A stretch of DNA of 64,000 bases from Fischerella sp. JS2 (GCF_032393985.1 NZ_CP135918.1:6387724-6451723), one strand, 5' to 3'; positions 37,221 to 47,383 are shown, numbered from the stretch's first letter. Numbers and translations: made by a program. The notes: generated by a model not told the origin, from the letters alone.

Positions 37221-38315
37221 ATGAAAAGAATTGAAGTTGAAAAAAGAACTATTTTAATTGGTTTAGCAGGTAGTCATGGATATGGTTTAAATCGTCCAGA
37301 ATCAGACTATGATTATCGAGGAGTTTTTATTGCTCCCAAAAGATATTACTTAGGGTTTGACCAGATTGAACAAAAAGACAGTGGTTGGGATGAAGTAGGC
37401 ATATTTTCATTTTTAGATGGAAATAAAGATACAGTCATTTATGAAATAAGAAAAATCATCCAGTTATTAGCGGGAGCAAATCCCAATGTTTTAGAATTAC
37501 TATGGTTAAATGATTATCCAGTATTGACATCGGTAGGACAATACTTAATAAATCATAGAAAAATATTTTTAACTAAGAAGGTTAAGCATACTTATTCTGG
37601 ATATGCTTTTGCCCAAATAAAAAAAATGGAAACTCATCGGAAATGGCTATTAAATCCACCAACTAAGAAACCAGTACCATCTGATTTTGGTATAGAAGAT
37701 GAAGCACCACTGAACAAAGAAGAGTTAAATGCTTTTTTGGAGTATCTTTATAATTTAATTAAAGGCAAGATTGAATATTTAGAAGAAGCAGAAACATTAT
37801 ATAGATTATTAACAGCAGATATTGATTTTAAAGCCATATTAAAACAATATACATTGCCTAATGAAACTTTAGGATATACTCAAAAGTTAACTCATAGCCG
37901 CAAAGATTTTATTCGCCTACTTCAGAAAAGCCAAAGCTATCAAATTGCTTTAAGAGAGTGGAAAGCATATTTATCATGGCAAGAGAATAGAAATCCTGTG
38001 CGAGCAGAAATGGAAAGAAAGTCAGGTTTTGATCTCAAGCACGGAATGCATTGTATTAGATTATTACGTAGTGGACTAGAAATATTACGAACAGGAGAAT
38101 TGATAGTAGACAGAAGAATTGCTGGGGATGTGAATGAATTAAAAGCAATTCTGAGAGGAGATTATTCTTATGAACAAGTAATGAAAATGGCTACTAATTT
38201 GATGACTGAGATCCAAAAAGTTGATGAAGAATCAATATTACCTGACAAACCTGATTTAGAGCAGGTTAACGAATTATGTATAAAATTAGTAGAAATGCAG
38301 GGGTGGGATGTTTAA
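37221..38315 (+). CDS. Pol-beta-superfamily nucleotidyltransferase (PF10127/RlaP-like)
   Basis: 364 residues. The N-terminus has the nucleotidyltransferase signature GLAGSHGYGL...ESDYDYRGVFIAPKRYYLG, in which G-S and the D-x-D pair bind nucleotide and metal. The rest is helical with KTKKVKHTYSGYAFAQIKKME-like and FDLKHGMHCIRLLRSGLEIL segments, as in the PF10127 family that includes RlaP, a protein associated with RNA ligase-based repair. No RNA ligase is adjacent here. The gene is notably AT-rich (Lys/Ile/Glu-rich protein, A-ending codons) compared with its neighbours, which may point to transfer. The start ATG follows AGGAAAGAT. Confidence 0.8.
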   Translation: MKRIEVEKRTILIGLAGSHGYGLNRPESDYDYRGVFIAPKRYYLGFDQIEQKDSGWDEVGIFSFLDGNKDTVIYEIRKIIQLLAGANPNVLELLWLNDYPVLTSVGQYLINHRKIFLTKKVKHTYSGYAFAQIKKMETHRKWLLNPPTKKPVPSDFGIEDEAPLNKEELNAFLEYLYNLIKGKIEYLEEAETLYRLLTADIDFKAILKQYTLPNETLGYTQKLTHSRKDFIRLLQKSQSYQIALREWKAYLSWQENRNPVRAEMERKSGFDLKHGMHCIRLLRSGLEILRTGELIVDRRIAGDVNELKAILRGDYSYEQVMKMATNLMTEIQKVDEESILPDKPDLEQVNELCIKLVEMQGWDV

Positions 38316-38580
38316 GGGGGAAGGTTAAAGGGATTGAAAAATCTTTTACCCTAAAACATGCATTACTAACTTTAACAATTGCAAAAAAATTCAAATATAG
38401 ATGACATTAATTTCTATTAAACAAGCACTGTAATATCCTTATTCTTAATCTTCATCAAGTTATGAATCGAATTATTAAGTTTGTAATAACACTTGTGTCA
38501 GCTTGTAGGGTAATGCCGGAAGTTTCTATCTAAATTGTGTATCCTGAAGACAACTGAGATTACGATAAAATGGAGGTCTA

Positions 38581-38799
38581 ATGACTCCCAAAATCATGCG
38601 TCAGCTTTGGTCTGTAATTGAGACCACCCAAACAAAGACGCTATTACAATTAGATGATGCTAGCTTAGTACAGTGGTTGGTTAAGCAAACCAAAATGCAA
38701 GCTTTGCTAGATTGCCAAGAAACAGATTTTCTCTGTGACTACATTCAATCTCGCTTACCCCTCATCCGCGACCTTGCTAATGAACGTCAGTATTCATAA
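38581..38799 (+). CDS. Small conserved cyanobacterial protein of unknown function
   Basis: 72 residues, helical, starting MTPKIMRQLWSVIETTQ. The pattern LLQLDDASLVQWLVKQ...QALLDCQETDFLCDYIQSRLPLIRDLA is a recurrent cyanobacterial small protein without known role. A strong GGAGG ribosome binding site lies four to five bases before the ATG. The following convergent gap carries inverted STRR. Confidence 0.8.
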   Translation: MTPKIMRQLWSVIETTQTKTLLQLDDASLVQWLVKQTKMQALLDCQETDFLCDYIQSRLPLIRDLANERQYS

Positions 38800-38805
38800 G
38801 GATAA

Positions 38806-38889
38806 GTCATTGGTCATCAGTCATTGGTCATGGTTAACAACTACTAACTATTAGCTCTTGACAAATGACAAACGACTGACGACAAAGGA
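38806..38889. repeat. Inverted STRR in the convergent gap before ribD
   Basis: GTCATTGGTCATCAGTCATT-type heptamers on the left and GACAAATGACAAACGACTGA-type heptamers on the right are complementary with some G-U pairs, forming a long imperfect hairpin between the small gene and ribD. Confidence 0.7.
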
Positions 38890-40023
38890 CTAAAAATTAA
38901 TGACTTTTTGAGGTAAATATCCTTCTATTAAACAATCTGCTCCCACTACACGCACCTCTACACGTTCCAAAGACAATGCTTCAGTCATAGTGGTTAAACC
39001 CAAGTCACCGACGGGTGTAGGAGCATTGCTTCCACCAATTATTTTTGGAGCAATGAATGCTAAGATTTTCTGTACTGCTCCTTGAGCGATCGCATTAGCT
39101 GCTAGAGTTCCACCACATTCCCATAGCACGCTACAAAAACCGCGATCATATAAGTAAGCCATTACTTTTTCTGGTATCAGTGGTGATAATTCTATTACTT
39201 CTACTCCCTGCTTGAGCAGCATTTCCAGAGAAAGAGGATCTGCTCCTACATCTGTCAGCACCAAAGTAGGAGCCTCTTCAGTTTTCCATAGATTAGCTTG
39301 TGCTGGTAAATTCAGACTGCGACTCATGACTATCCGTAGGGGATTATGCGCTCCCTGTTGACGGCTTGTTAAATGTGGATTGTCCAGTCTGACCGTATTT
39401 CCACCAACAATTACAGCATCGCAGGCAGCACGTAATTGATGCACTACGCTACGAGCCTCCTGGTTAGTCACCCAAGCGCTATGACCAGTAGTCGTAGCTA
39501 TTTTGCCATCTAAGGTCATAGCGTATTTTAATATGCCCAAAGGTCTTTTGTAGAGAATGCGATGGATAAAGCCTTCATTCAACTTCCGACAAGCTTCCTC
39601 TTCCACTCCAACTATTACTTCTATGCCCGCCGCCCGTAATTTAGCAATACCACCACCACCAACCAGGGGGTTAGGGTCAACCATACCGACTACTACCTTA
39701 GCCACTCCAGCAGCAATTAATGCTTCCGAACAAGGAGGAGTGCGTCCGTAGTGATTGCAAGGTTCCAGACTAACATAGATAGTTGCCCCACGAGCATTTG
39801 TACCTGCTGCTTTGAGTGCAAAAACTTCTGCGTGCGGTTCACCTGCACGGGGATGAAAGCCTTCTCCAATAATTTCACCATCTTTAACAATTACTGCCCC
39901 TACCATTGGATTTGGGGAAGTGCATCCCAAAGCGCGCCGGGCCAGTTCCAAACAGCGCTGCATCATTGCCCGATCAAACTCAGTTCCTACTTTTTGTTGG
40001 GGATGTGAATCTGATTTAATCAC
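38890..40023 (-). CDS. ribD: Bifunctional riboflavin deaminase/reductase
   Basis: 377 residues. The N-terminal deaminase (about 15-145) has the zinc site His64-Ala-Glu66 (PHAEVFAL), Cys89 (EPCNHYGRTPPC) and Cys98. The C-terminal reductase (about 155-375) has LKYAMTLDGKIATTTGHSAW and VGGNTVRLDNP. Together they perform steps two and three of riboflavin synthesis. GTG at 40023 is the full-length start; ATG at 39966 would remove 19 poorly conserved residues. It is convergent with the small gene at 38581. A second, reductase-only homologue is at 57125-57808. Confidence 0.94.
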   Translation of the reverse strand: MIKSDSHPQQKVGTEFDRAMMQRCLELARRALGCTSPNPMVGAVIVKDGEIIGEGFHPRAGEPHAEVFALKAAGTNARGATIYVSLEPCNHYGRTPPCSEALIAAGVAKVVVGMVDPNPLVGGGGIAKLRAAGIEVIVGVEEEACRKLNEGFIHRILYKRPLGILKYAMTLDGKIATTTGHSAWVTNQEARSVVHQLRAACDAVIVGGNTVRLDNPHLTSRQQGAHNPLRIVMSRSLNLPAQANLWKTEEAPTLVLTDVGADPLSLEMLLKQGVEVIELSPLIPEKVMAYLYDRGFCSVLWECGGTLAANAIAQGAVQKILAFIAPKIIGGSNAPTPVGDLGLTTMTEALSLERVEVRVVGADCLIEGYLPQKVINF

Positions 40024-40303
40024 TGAATTTACTATAAGTACATTTTTTTAACTGCGATCAACTAGGGACTGGAAATCAATTAAAAACAGAAAATGATATA
40101 TTTTCAATTTTTCTAGCCCTGTTCCAACTCTAGCTTTAATCCATCTTGCCAGAGGTTGCCAAAATTCCAGAAAAAATTAAGGGTGAGGATAACTTGGGAT
40201 TGTAGTCTCAAATTATCTCCACCCTTCACTGTTTGCCTGATTGAAATCCAGGTGATCCACACTCCGCACACAGAAATTAAAAAACTGACTTTTAAACTTG
40301 TTT

Positions 40304-40924
40304 TTATGATTGTTGTTCTGCTAATTTCAGTTGCTGCCACCAACGATTTAGAGGAAAATAAACCACTGGCGCCCAAAGGCTACTAACTATAGCAGAGGCT
40401 AAGGCTACCTTTTGGTAATAACCCCAGATATCTGCTACATTGCGATCGCCCATAAAAATTAGTTGTAAAGCAAAGATTGTTTCTACCAAAACCGCCATAC
40501 CAAAAACAATTAAGGCGATTGAAATAAAATCTTCTTGAATAAAACGCTGTTTTTGCAGCAAAGCTGTGAGACAGCCTACCACTGCTAAACTGAGGGCGTG
40601 AGTCGGATCTGGTGATGTCATTCCATCTTGAAGTAATCCCAAAACTACACCTGCTAATGCACCTTGGAAAGGTGTACGCTTTACACTCCAAGCTACTACC
40701 CAAATTAATAACCAATTAGGGCCTATCCCTAATAGTTCCATACCAGGAAGACGGGTAAGCAGCATCAGCAAGCAGAGGATTACAGAACCAAAAATCACAG
40801 CCCAATTTACCAGTAGTCGCAGGCGGGGATGCCAACGTGAAATGGGGTTAATTTTTATGATGGATTTTCGCGATCGCGATTTTGGCTTATTTTGCCTGCC
40901 ACCCCGAAATGCAGGAATTTTCAT
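40304..40924 (-). CDS. mreD: Rod shape-determining protein MreD
   Basis: 206 residues with a basic N-terminus (RGGRQNKPKSRSRKSIIKIN) and about five membrane segments. The MreD-type LLQDGMTSPDPTHALSLAVVG segment is near 95-115. It works with MreB, MreC and the elongation machinery of peptidoglycan. It is third in the mreB-mreC-mreD run on the minus strand, 120 bases after mreC. The assignment rests on position as well as pattern, since MreD is poorly conserved. Confidence 0.9.
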   Translation of the reverse strand: MKIPAFRGGRQNKPKSRSRKSIIKINPISRWHPRLRLLVNWAVIFGSVILCLLMLLTRLPGMELLGIGPNWLLIWVVAWSVKRTPFQGALAGVVLGLLQDGMTSPDPTHALSLAVVGCLTALLQKQRFIQEDFISIALIVFGMAVLVETIFALQLIFMGDRNVADIWGYYQKVALASAIVSSLWAPVVYFPLNRWWQQLKLAEQQS

Positions 40925-41045
40925 TTTCTTATTAAATACTCATATTTAAAGTACACAAAAATATAGATATTAATTTTTATCTTTCATCCTACTCTACGAG
41001 AAGCCGAGTAAAGCGCGTCTACATCCTTCACCCTTATATTTGTGC

Positions 41046-41837
41046 TTATTGACCTGGTGATTGAGGATTCTCCTGTTGTTGATTTTCTGGCTTGGGATAT
41101 ACTGTCACCCAATCCAAAGAGCGAATTGAGGGAAACAGTTCTACTTTCGCTACAGAGGCTGGCAGTTTCTTTAAATCTAGAGACTTAATTCTTCCTATAG
41201 GCCAACCAGAGGGAAACTTTTGGCTATAGGTCGATGTGACAACTACATCTCCAGGCTTGACATTGGGAACTTTTTCATAAAACTCCAGTACTGCTTCTGC
41301 GGAAGCATCACCCCGTACAACTCCTTTGGCTCCGGTACGGCTGATATTTACACCTACCTTACTTTTTAGGTCACTAATTAACAACACACGGCTAGTATTA
41401 GGAGTCACACTTTCTACTAAACCGACTAGTCCGCCTTCAGCCTTGACTACAAACCCTTCGTGAATTCCTGCCAGACTACCCCGGTTGAGAATCACTTGTT
41501 GCCACCAGTTGTCGGCACTGCGCCCTACAACCCGTGCTGGGATTGGACGTAATGAAATGGACTCTTTTTCAACGTAACCCAACAACTGTTGCAGCTTTTT
41601 ATTTTGGTTTTCTAATTCTGTTATTTGAGCTTCTAATTCTAATACACGAGCATCTTTCAACCGTTCCTCTGGATTTGTCCCTGGCTGTAAAATCTGGAAC
41701 TGACTGGTAACGTCCTGATAAATTTCCAGTAACAGCGCTCCTTGAGTTTGTCTCAGTATCCAGGCTCCACCAACTATTAGAGACAGTATTCCAATGTGTA
41801 ATCCTTTATGCTCCCACCAGCGACGTGCTGTAAACAT
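41046..41837 (-). CDS. mreC: Rod shape-determining protein MreC
   Basis: 263 residues: one N-terminal membrane helix (HIGILSLIVGGAWILRQ), a coiled coil (about 60-90, LELEAQITELENQNKKLQQLL), then the periplasmic beta domain with IPARVVGRSADNWWQQVILNRGS and VGLVESVTPNTSRVLLISD. It links MreB to the cell-wall synthesis enzymes. The start has AAAGG upstream. A short Pro/Gln-rich tail (PKPENQQQENPQSPGQ) is at the C-terminus. Confidence 0.94.
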   Translation of the reverse strand: MFTARRWWEHKGLHIGILSLIVGGAWILRQTQGALLLEIYQDVTSQFQILQPGTNPEERLKDARVLELEAQITELENQNKKLQQLLGYVEKESISLRPIPARVVGRSADNWWQQVILNRGSLAGIHEGFVVKAEGGLVGLVESVTPNTSRVLLISDLKSKVGVNISRTGAKGVVRGDASAEAVLEFYEKVPNVKPGDVVVTSTYSQKFPSGWPIGRIKSLDLKKLPASVAKVELFPSIRSLDWVTVYPKPENQQQENPQSPGQ

Positions 41838-41916
41838 ATATACCTTTATTTAGTAGTGTAAATACTAACAAACTTGGATTATTTACAAACCCAATATCAG
41901 GAATTGCTTGTTCTTA

Positions 41917-42960
41917 CTACATATTTCGGGAACGTCCACTGAAGACTCGTTCTAGCTGTTTGAAATTTTCCAACACTTGACCTGTTCCCAATACAACACA
42001 GCAGAGAGGATCGGCAGCGACGTGGGTGACAATTCCAGTTTCATGGCTAATTAGGATATCTAGTCCCTTCAGCAAAGCGCCGCCACCTGCTAGCATAATG
42101 CCCCTGTCAATGATGTCTGCTGCAAGTTCTGGAGGTGTGCGTTCCAGAGTCCGCTTCACAGCCTCAATAATGATTGATAGCGGTTCTGCCATACTTTCAC
42201 GAATTTCTGGTCCTTTGATGGTTACAGTGCGCGGTAAACCAGACAGGAGGTGCAAACCCCGGACTTCCATGATGGCATCATCATCATCGTGAGTCGGATA
42301 GGCAGAACCAATACGAATCTTAATATCCTCAGCAGTACGTTCCCCGATCACCAGGTTATGAACTTTTTTCAAATACTGCACAATCGATTCTGTCAGTTCA
42401 TCTCCAGCAATACGCACTGATTCGCTCAGTACTGTACCCTGAAGACTCAGTACTGCTACTTCTGTAGTACCACCACCAATATCAATGATCATGTTGCCAG
42501 TCGGTTCAGCTACGGGTAATCCCGCCCCAATTGCTGCTGCTACAGGCTCATCAATTAGGTAAACTTCTCTGGCTCCCGCTTGTGTTGCTGCATCCATCAC
42601 AGCTCGTCTTTCTACCCCTGTTACACCACTGGGTATACCAATGACAATCCGGGGTAGTACTAGTGATTTACCTTCATTGACGCGCTGTATAAAGCTTTTT
42701 AACATGATTTCGGCTGTATCGAAATCAGCAATTACACCATCGCGCAAGGGGCGCAGGGCAATCACATTTCCCGGTGTTCGACCGAGCATTTTTTTGGCGT
42801 CTTCTCCTACTGCTAGTGCTACCTTTTCGTTTTGGTCGATAGCAACTACTGATGGTTCTTGAAGAACAATACCTTTACCGGATACATACACTAGGGTATT
42901 GGCGGTACCAAGGTCGATACCCATATCTCGCGATAAGGAAAATTTACTGAAAAGGCCCAC
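41917..42960 (-). CDS. mreB: Rod shape-determining protein MreB (bacterial actin)
   Basis: 347 residues, the usual MreB length. Actin-fold ATP motifs: GIDLGTANTLVYVSG (phosphate 1), IIDIGGGTTEVAVLS (phosphate 2) and IMLAGGGALLKGLD (adenosine). The N-terminal GLFSKFSLSRD is an amphipathic membrane-binding helix. It is first of mreB-mreC-mreD; spacing of about 80 and 120 bases suggests one operon. The divergent ssb gene shares its upstream region. Confidence 0.97.
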   Translation of the reverse strand: MGLFSKFSLSRDMGIDLGTANTLVYVSGKGIVLQEPSVVAIDQNEKVALAVGEDAKKMLGRTPGNVIALRPLRDGVIADFDTAEIMLKSFIQRVNEGKSLVLPRIVIGIPSGVTGVERRAVMDAATQAGAREVYLIDEPVAAAIGAGLPVAEPTGNMIIDIGGGTTEVAVLSLQGTVLSESVRIAGDELTESIVQYLKKVHNLVIGERTAEDIKIRIGSAYPTHDDDDAIMEVRGLHLLSGLPRTVTIKGPEIRESMAEPLSIIIEAVKRTLERTPPELAADIIDRGIMLAGGGALLKGLDILISHETGIVTHVAADPLCCVVLGTGQVLENFKQLERVFSGRSRNM

Positions 42961-43292
42961 GGGTTTTGTCGCCCCCTATTTCGATACTTTTGACTACTAC
43001 CGTAAGAGAGAATCGTGCAGGATTTTATTACTTTTTTTGACCTGAGTCTAGTAAAGCAGGCTATATTTTGTATAAGTTTTAGGAATCTTTTGCCTTTTTG
43101 TTGCTGCTACTGTTTTATATTCTCTGACTGTAAGGACATATCCGTACACTTTTGTAGTTATAACAGAGTAATTTTTATCATTATAGTCAGTAAATATAAT
43201 TGTTAATTATTTAACACACTTTTTCCAGTTTGAGAATTCGCTATTATGAAAGTCACTATGTAATGAGTACGTCTGTACTGAAAGGTAACACC
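42961..43292. other. Divergent promoter region mreB / ssb
   Basis: About 330 AT-rich bases between mreB and ssb. No hairpin or repeat of note; frames here are short and unsupported. Confidence 0.5.
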
Positions 43293-43655
43293 ATGAGCAT
43301 TAATATCGTCACCCTAGTTGGTCGTGTAGGCGGCGACCCTGATATGAAGTATTTTGAGGATAGTGGCAGTGTAAAATGTAAACTAACACTAGCGGTAAGG
43401 CGGCGATCGCGTAGTAGTGATGAACCTGATTGGTTCAATTTGGAACTATGGGGAAATACTGCGGAGATCGCCGGTCGATTTGTACGTAAAGGAAGTCTAA
43501 TTGGAGTTAAAGGTTCGTTAAAGTTTGATACCTGGAATGATCGCACTACTGGGGCGCTGCGTTCTTCCCCAGTCATTAGAGTAGATCAACTAGATTTACT
43601 TGGTTCTAAGCGGGACGAAGCAGAGATGATGGATAATAATCCTGATAATTTTTGA
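43293..43655 (+). CDS. ssb: Single-stranded DNA-binding protein
   Basis: 120 residues from the ATG at 43293 (MSINIVTLVGRVGGDPDMKYF) with AAGG seven bases upstream; the frame is open further upstream but that part is unlike SSB. The OB-fold pattern is clear: VTLVGRVGGDPD, KLTLAVRR, PDWFNLELWGNTAEIA, FVRKGSLIGVKGSLK. The C-terminus is short and acidic (DEAEMMDNNPDNF) but lacks the classic DDDIPF tip. So it is a short cyanobacterial SSB. Divergent from mreB. Confidence 0.93.
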   Translation: MSINIVTLVGRVGGDPDMKYFEDSGSVKCKLTLAVRRRSRSSDEPDWFNLELWGNTAEIAGRFVRKGSLIGVKGSLKFDTWNDRTTGALRSSPVIRVDQLDLLGSKRDEAEMMDNNPDNF

Positions 43656-43662
43656 TGAGTTA

Positions 43663-43704
43663 GTAGTTAGTGGTCAAGAACAACAACTACTAACCACTAA
43701 CTAC
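43663..43704. repeat. Perfect 12-bp inverted STRR in a convergent gap
   Basis: GTAGTTAGTGGT (43663-43674) pairs with ACCACTAACTAC (43693-43704) across an 18-base loop, in the 67-base gap between ssb and the SIMPL gene. More CACTAACTACTATCCATTAACC heptamers follow up to the SIMPL stop. Confidence 0.85.
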
Positions 43705-43722
43705 TATCCATTAACCACTAAA

Positions 43723-44469
43723 CTAATAACTAATTTCCAACGTTACCGATGCTTCTACTTGCTGTTCACCACCTTCTACAGGAGTGGAAGCATTTGCTGT
43801 TTGAGCCGCATCTGTACGAAACATGGGACGTGGCGGTGGAGGTGGTGGGCTTGCTCCGTTGATTTGAATGCTTACTACTTCTTTACGTTGGAAACCCAAA
43901 GCACCAAAAACGGCTTCAGCTTGCTGTTGAGCTTCTTGAGTAGCTTCTTTTAGTGCTTGCTTTTGGGCTTGAGCGATCGCTTCATCAGTAGCCACAAAAC
44001 TAATACCGCTTATCTGCGTTGCTCCAGCTTTGACTGCTTCATCTAACAACGGGCCAGCTTTATCAGTACCGATACGGAAACTTACAGTATTACTAGCACT
44101 ATAACCAGTTAGACGTTGAATGTTATCTTTATAACTATATACTGGATTAAGAGTAATGCCAGTAGTTTGTAGTTTCTCGACATTACGGCTCAAGAGCCGT
44201 GCTACCACAGCTGATGATCTACGAGCAGCCTCTTGTTGTGCCTCTTGGGCAGTTTTAGCCTGTACTTCTACACCTAATACCACTTGAGCTAGAGTAGCAG
44301 GAATTGTTTCTACCCCGCGACCAGTAACTGTGAGAGTTCGTAACATCCTTTGTTTGTCTTGTGCTAGGACAGGCTGGGTAAAGGTAATACATACCAGCAT
44401 GGCAAATGATAAACTCTTCCATAAGTTCCCAGTCAATAACTGAGAACCCAACAAGGTGGGTTTATTCAT
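43723..44469 (-). CDS. Secreted SIMPL-domain (DUF541) protein
   Basis: 248 residues. A signal peptide ends FTQPVLAQDK near residue 37. The SIMPL domain fills the rest, with RTLTVTGRGVETIPATLAQV, a helical middle part with KTAQEAQQEAARRSSAVV, and GYSASNTVSFRIGTDKAGPLLDEAVKAG-type sequence. A Pro-rich run (ASPPPPPPRP) is near residue 207. SIMPL proteins are periplasmic and poorly understood; oxidative-stress and membrane roles have been reported for relatives. GAGGAGTG upstream of the ATG is a strong ribosome binding site. Confidence 0.88.
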   Translation of the reverse strand: MNKPTLLGSQLLTGNLWKSLSFAMLVCITFTQPVLAQDKQRMLRTLTVTGRGVETIPATLAQVVLGVEVQAKTAQEAQQEAARRSSAVVARLLSRNVEKLQTTGITLNPVYSYKDNIQRLTGYSASNTVSFRIGTDKAGPLLDEAVKAGATQISGISFVATDEAIAQAQKQALKEATQEAQQQAEAVFGALGFQRKEVVSIQINGASPPPPPPRPMFRTDAAQTANASTPVEGGEQQVEASVTLEISY

Positions 44470-44695
44470 AAGATTTCACTCCTCGAAATTACTTTTTGGT
44501 AGTTGTTAGTTGTTTGTTATTAGTTGTTTGAAAGTACTTCTATACAGACGCAACGCTTTACGTCCCTACTAACCACCAACTACTAACCACTAACTAATTA
44601 TGTGTCTCTACTTTGACACGTGATTATTACTATATCTAGGATGGTTACATTTTTAGAAACTTGAAAAATCCACCACAACTATAGGAGATGCTTTC

Positions 44696-45103
44696 ATGGC
44701 GTATTGGTTGCTGAAAACTGAGCCGGAGGAATATTCCTATTCAGATTTAGAACACAATGGCAGTACGGTTTGGAATGGAGTCAGCAATGCCTTGGCCCTA
44801 AAGCATCTACGGACAATGACCATTGGTGATTTAGCGTTAATTTATCACACTGGCAAGGAGCGGCGAATTATAGGCGTGGCAGAAGTAACCAGTCAACCTT
44901 ACCCCGATCCAAAATTAGGTGATGTTAAACGAGTAGTTGTAGATTTGCGGCCTGTTCAAAGAGTGCCTCAACCGATCTCCTTAGCACAAATAAAACAAGA
45001 TAGCAGCTTTACAGACTTTGATTTACTGCGTCTTCCCAGACTATCTGTAGTCCCAGTGTCACAGTCGCACTGGCAACGCCTCTTACAATTGTCAAAGCAG
45101 TAA
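44696..45103 (+). CDS. EVE-domain protein
   Basis: 135 residues. The start MAYWLLKTEPEEYSYSDLE and then TVWNGVSNALALKHLRTM, GDLALIYHTGKERRIIGVAEV are typical of EVE domains (human THYN1-like). They fold like PUA/YTH domains and are thought to read modified bases in RNA or DNA. It is a single-domain protein without nuclease fusion. TATAGGAG upstream is a good ribosome binding site. A MITE-like element follows directly. Confidence 0.92.
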   Translation: MAYWLLKTEPEEYSYSDLEHNGSTVWNGVSNALALKHLRTMTIGDLALIYHTGKERRIIGVAEVTSQPYPDPKLGDVKRVVVDLRPVQRVPQPISLAQIKQDSSFTDFDLLRLPRLSVVPVSQSHWQRLLQLSKQ

Positions 45104-45110
45104 TTAAGTA

Positions 45111-45224
45111 ATACCAATTTGAAAAAAGAATACAACACATGGATTATATAAGACCCCACCCCAACCCTCCCCTTTCCAAGGGGAGGGTGGGGTTATCTGC
45201 CGCAAATATTATTTGAATTGGTAT
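45111..45224. mobile_element. MITE-like element with ATACCAATT terminal repeats and a GC-rich hairpin
   Basis: ATACCAATT (45111-45119) and AATTGGTAT (45216-45224) are inverted termini. Between them AACCCTCCCCTT (45163-45174) and AAGGGGAGGGT (45178-45188) form a strong stem with a very short loop, plus partly matching CCCCACCCC/GGTGGGG outward. It codes for nothing. The end word AATTGGTATAA recurs at the ends of the composite repeats near 10491 and 49561. It starts 8 bases after the EVE gene stop and could serve as its terminator. Confidence 0.55.
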
Positions 45225-45311
45225 AATTATTAGATCTCTTGTAAAAGTCGAAATTAATCCCCCTCTAGTCCTTGAAAAGCATCTCCACCTGATTATCTGT
45301 AGTCGAATTAA

Positions 45312-46151
<840 letters not shown>

Positions 46152-46303
46152 GAGAAAGTATGAAGGCTGAAGGATGAAAACTGTGACACCCCTGAGGGCG
46201 GCTTAAGGCAGGATAGCATGAAAACTTAAGGCTGAAGAATAAAAGCTAATGCTTGAAAATAGTCATGTATATTTCACACTTCATCCTTCACACTTCATCC
46301 TTT
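46152..46303. repeat. Inverted repeats of GAAGGATGAAAA type in a convergent gap
   Basis: TATGAAGGCTGAAGGATGAAAA on the left and TTCATCCTTCACACTTCATC followed by CTTTTCATTTT on the right are complementary heptamer arrays. They lie between fabG and the WecA-like gene. Confidence 0.65.
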
Positions 46304-47383
46304 TCATTTTGCCTTTATCCTCTGCCAAACGGTAAAACCTAACAAAGTAATAATACTGAGTGTAGTAGCAATAATAACTACCAAGCTCATGCCTCGGATT
46401 GTCATCGCCAGCCAGTTGCAAACTAAAGCAATTGACCAAAGAGTCAAAGCTGCATGGCGCTGAGATAAGCCCCAAGCTAGCAAGCGATGATGTAAATGGT
46501 CTTTCCCTGGAGTTTTCATAGGGTTTTTTCCCGCCAGAAGTCGCCGGACTACCACTTGGGTAGTATCTAGCACTGGCAAGAGCAAAAACAAAACAGGTGG
46601 TACTAAAGAAAAAATTGTAGTAGCTTGTAGTTCACCGACAATAGCAGTTGCTGCTAAAACGTAGCCGAAAAAGTATGCTCCGGCATCACCCATAATGATG
46701 TGCGACGGATGAAAATTATGGCGTAAAAAACCTAATGCTGCTCCTGCTAAGGCTGCCAAAACTAGTGTCGCTGCTGCCCAGTTGGGAAACTGTGCTGAAA
46801 CAGCTAGTAAACTCATAGCAGTGATAAAACTAACTCCTCCTGCCAAACCATCCATACCGTCCATCAAGTTGATGGCATTAGTAATTGCTACTACCCAAAA
46901 CACCGTTAGCGATGTGGAGAGTAGCGAGTCGAGGGGAGTACCAAAAGTAACTTTAATGCTAATGCCATTTCCAACCAACAGCAGGGCCGTTAGAACTTGT
47001 ACTAGCATCCGAACTGAGGGAGGTAAGCCGAATTGGTCGTCGATAAAGCCAACTAGCACCAGTATCGAACCTCCCAAAAGAATGGTTAAAACTTGAGCTA
47101 GTACACCTTGAAGTTCAATTGGTCTTAACAGACTTGCCAAGATCAAAGCCGCTATTACTCCCGCGTAGATAGCCAGGCCCCCTGCATTAGGCAAAGGTTC
47201 CCGGTTTAAACGCCGTGCATTTGGTTGATCAGCCCAACCAACTCGTAAGGCAAATTTACGTACCGCCGGAATCAAACGCCACGTCACAACCCACGCCAAT
47301 AGAAATGTAAACACTACTGCTAACCAGCCGGAACCGCTGGGTTCAGCAATACCAAGCGCCTCAAGGGAGCTGTATATATTCAT
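46304..47383 (-). CDS. Undecaprenyl-phosphate sugar-1-phosphate transferase (WecA/TagO/MraY-like family)
   Basis: 359 residues with about 10 transmembrane segments. Family motifs are AGGLAIYAG, FIDDQFGLPP (Asp pair for Mg2+), NAINLMDGMDGLAGGVS and the cytosolic GKDHLHHRLLAWG near 305. The HLHHR form and lack of MraY-specific parts favour the WecA/TagO branch. It attaches GlcNAc- or a related sugar-1-phosphate to undecaprenyl phosphate to start a surface polysaccharide. The sugar cannot be told. It stands alone upstream of the divergent groEL promoter. Confidence 0.9.
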   Translation of the reverse strand: MNIYSSLEALGIAEPSGSGWLAVVFTFLLAWVVTWRLIPAVRKFALRVGWADQPNARRLNREPLPNAGGLAIYAGVIAALILASLLRPIELQGVLAQVLTILLGGSILVLVGFIDDQFGLPPSVRMLVQVLTALLLVGNGISIKVTFGTPLDSLLSTSLTVFWVVAITNAINLMDGMDGLAGGVSFITAMSLLAVSAQFPNWAAATLVLAALAGAALGFLRHNFHPSHIIMGDAGAYFFGYVLAATAIVGELQATTIFSLVPPVLFLLLPVLDTTQVVVRRLLAGKNPMKTPGKDHLHHRLLAWGLSQRHAALTLWSIALVCNWLAMTIRGMSLVVIIATTLSIITLLGFTVWQRIKAK

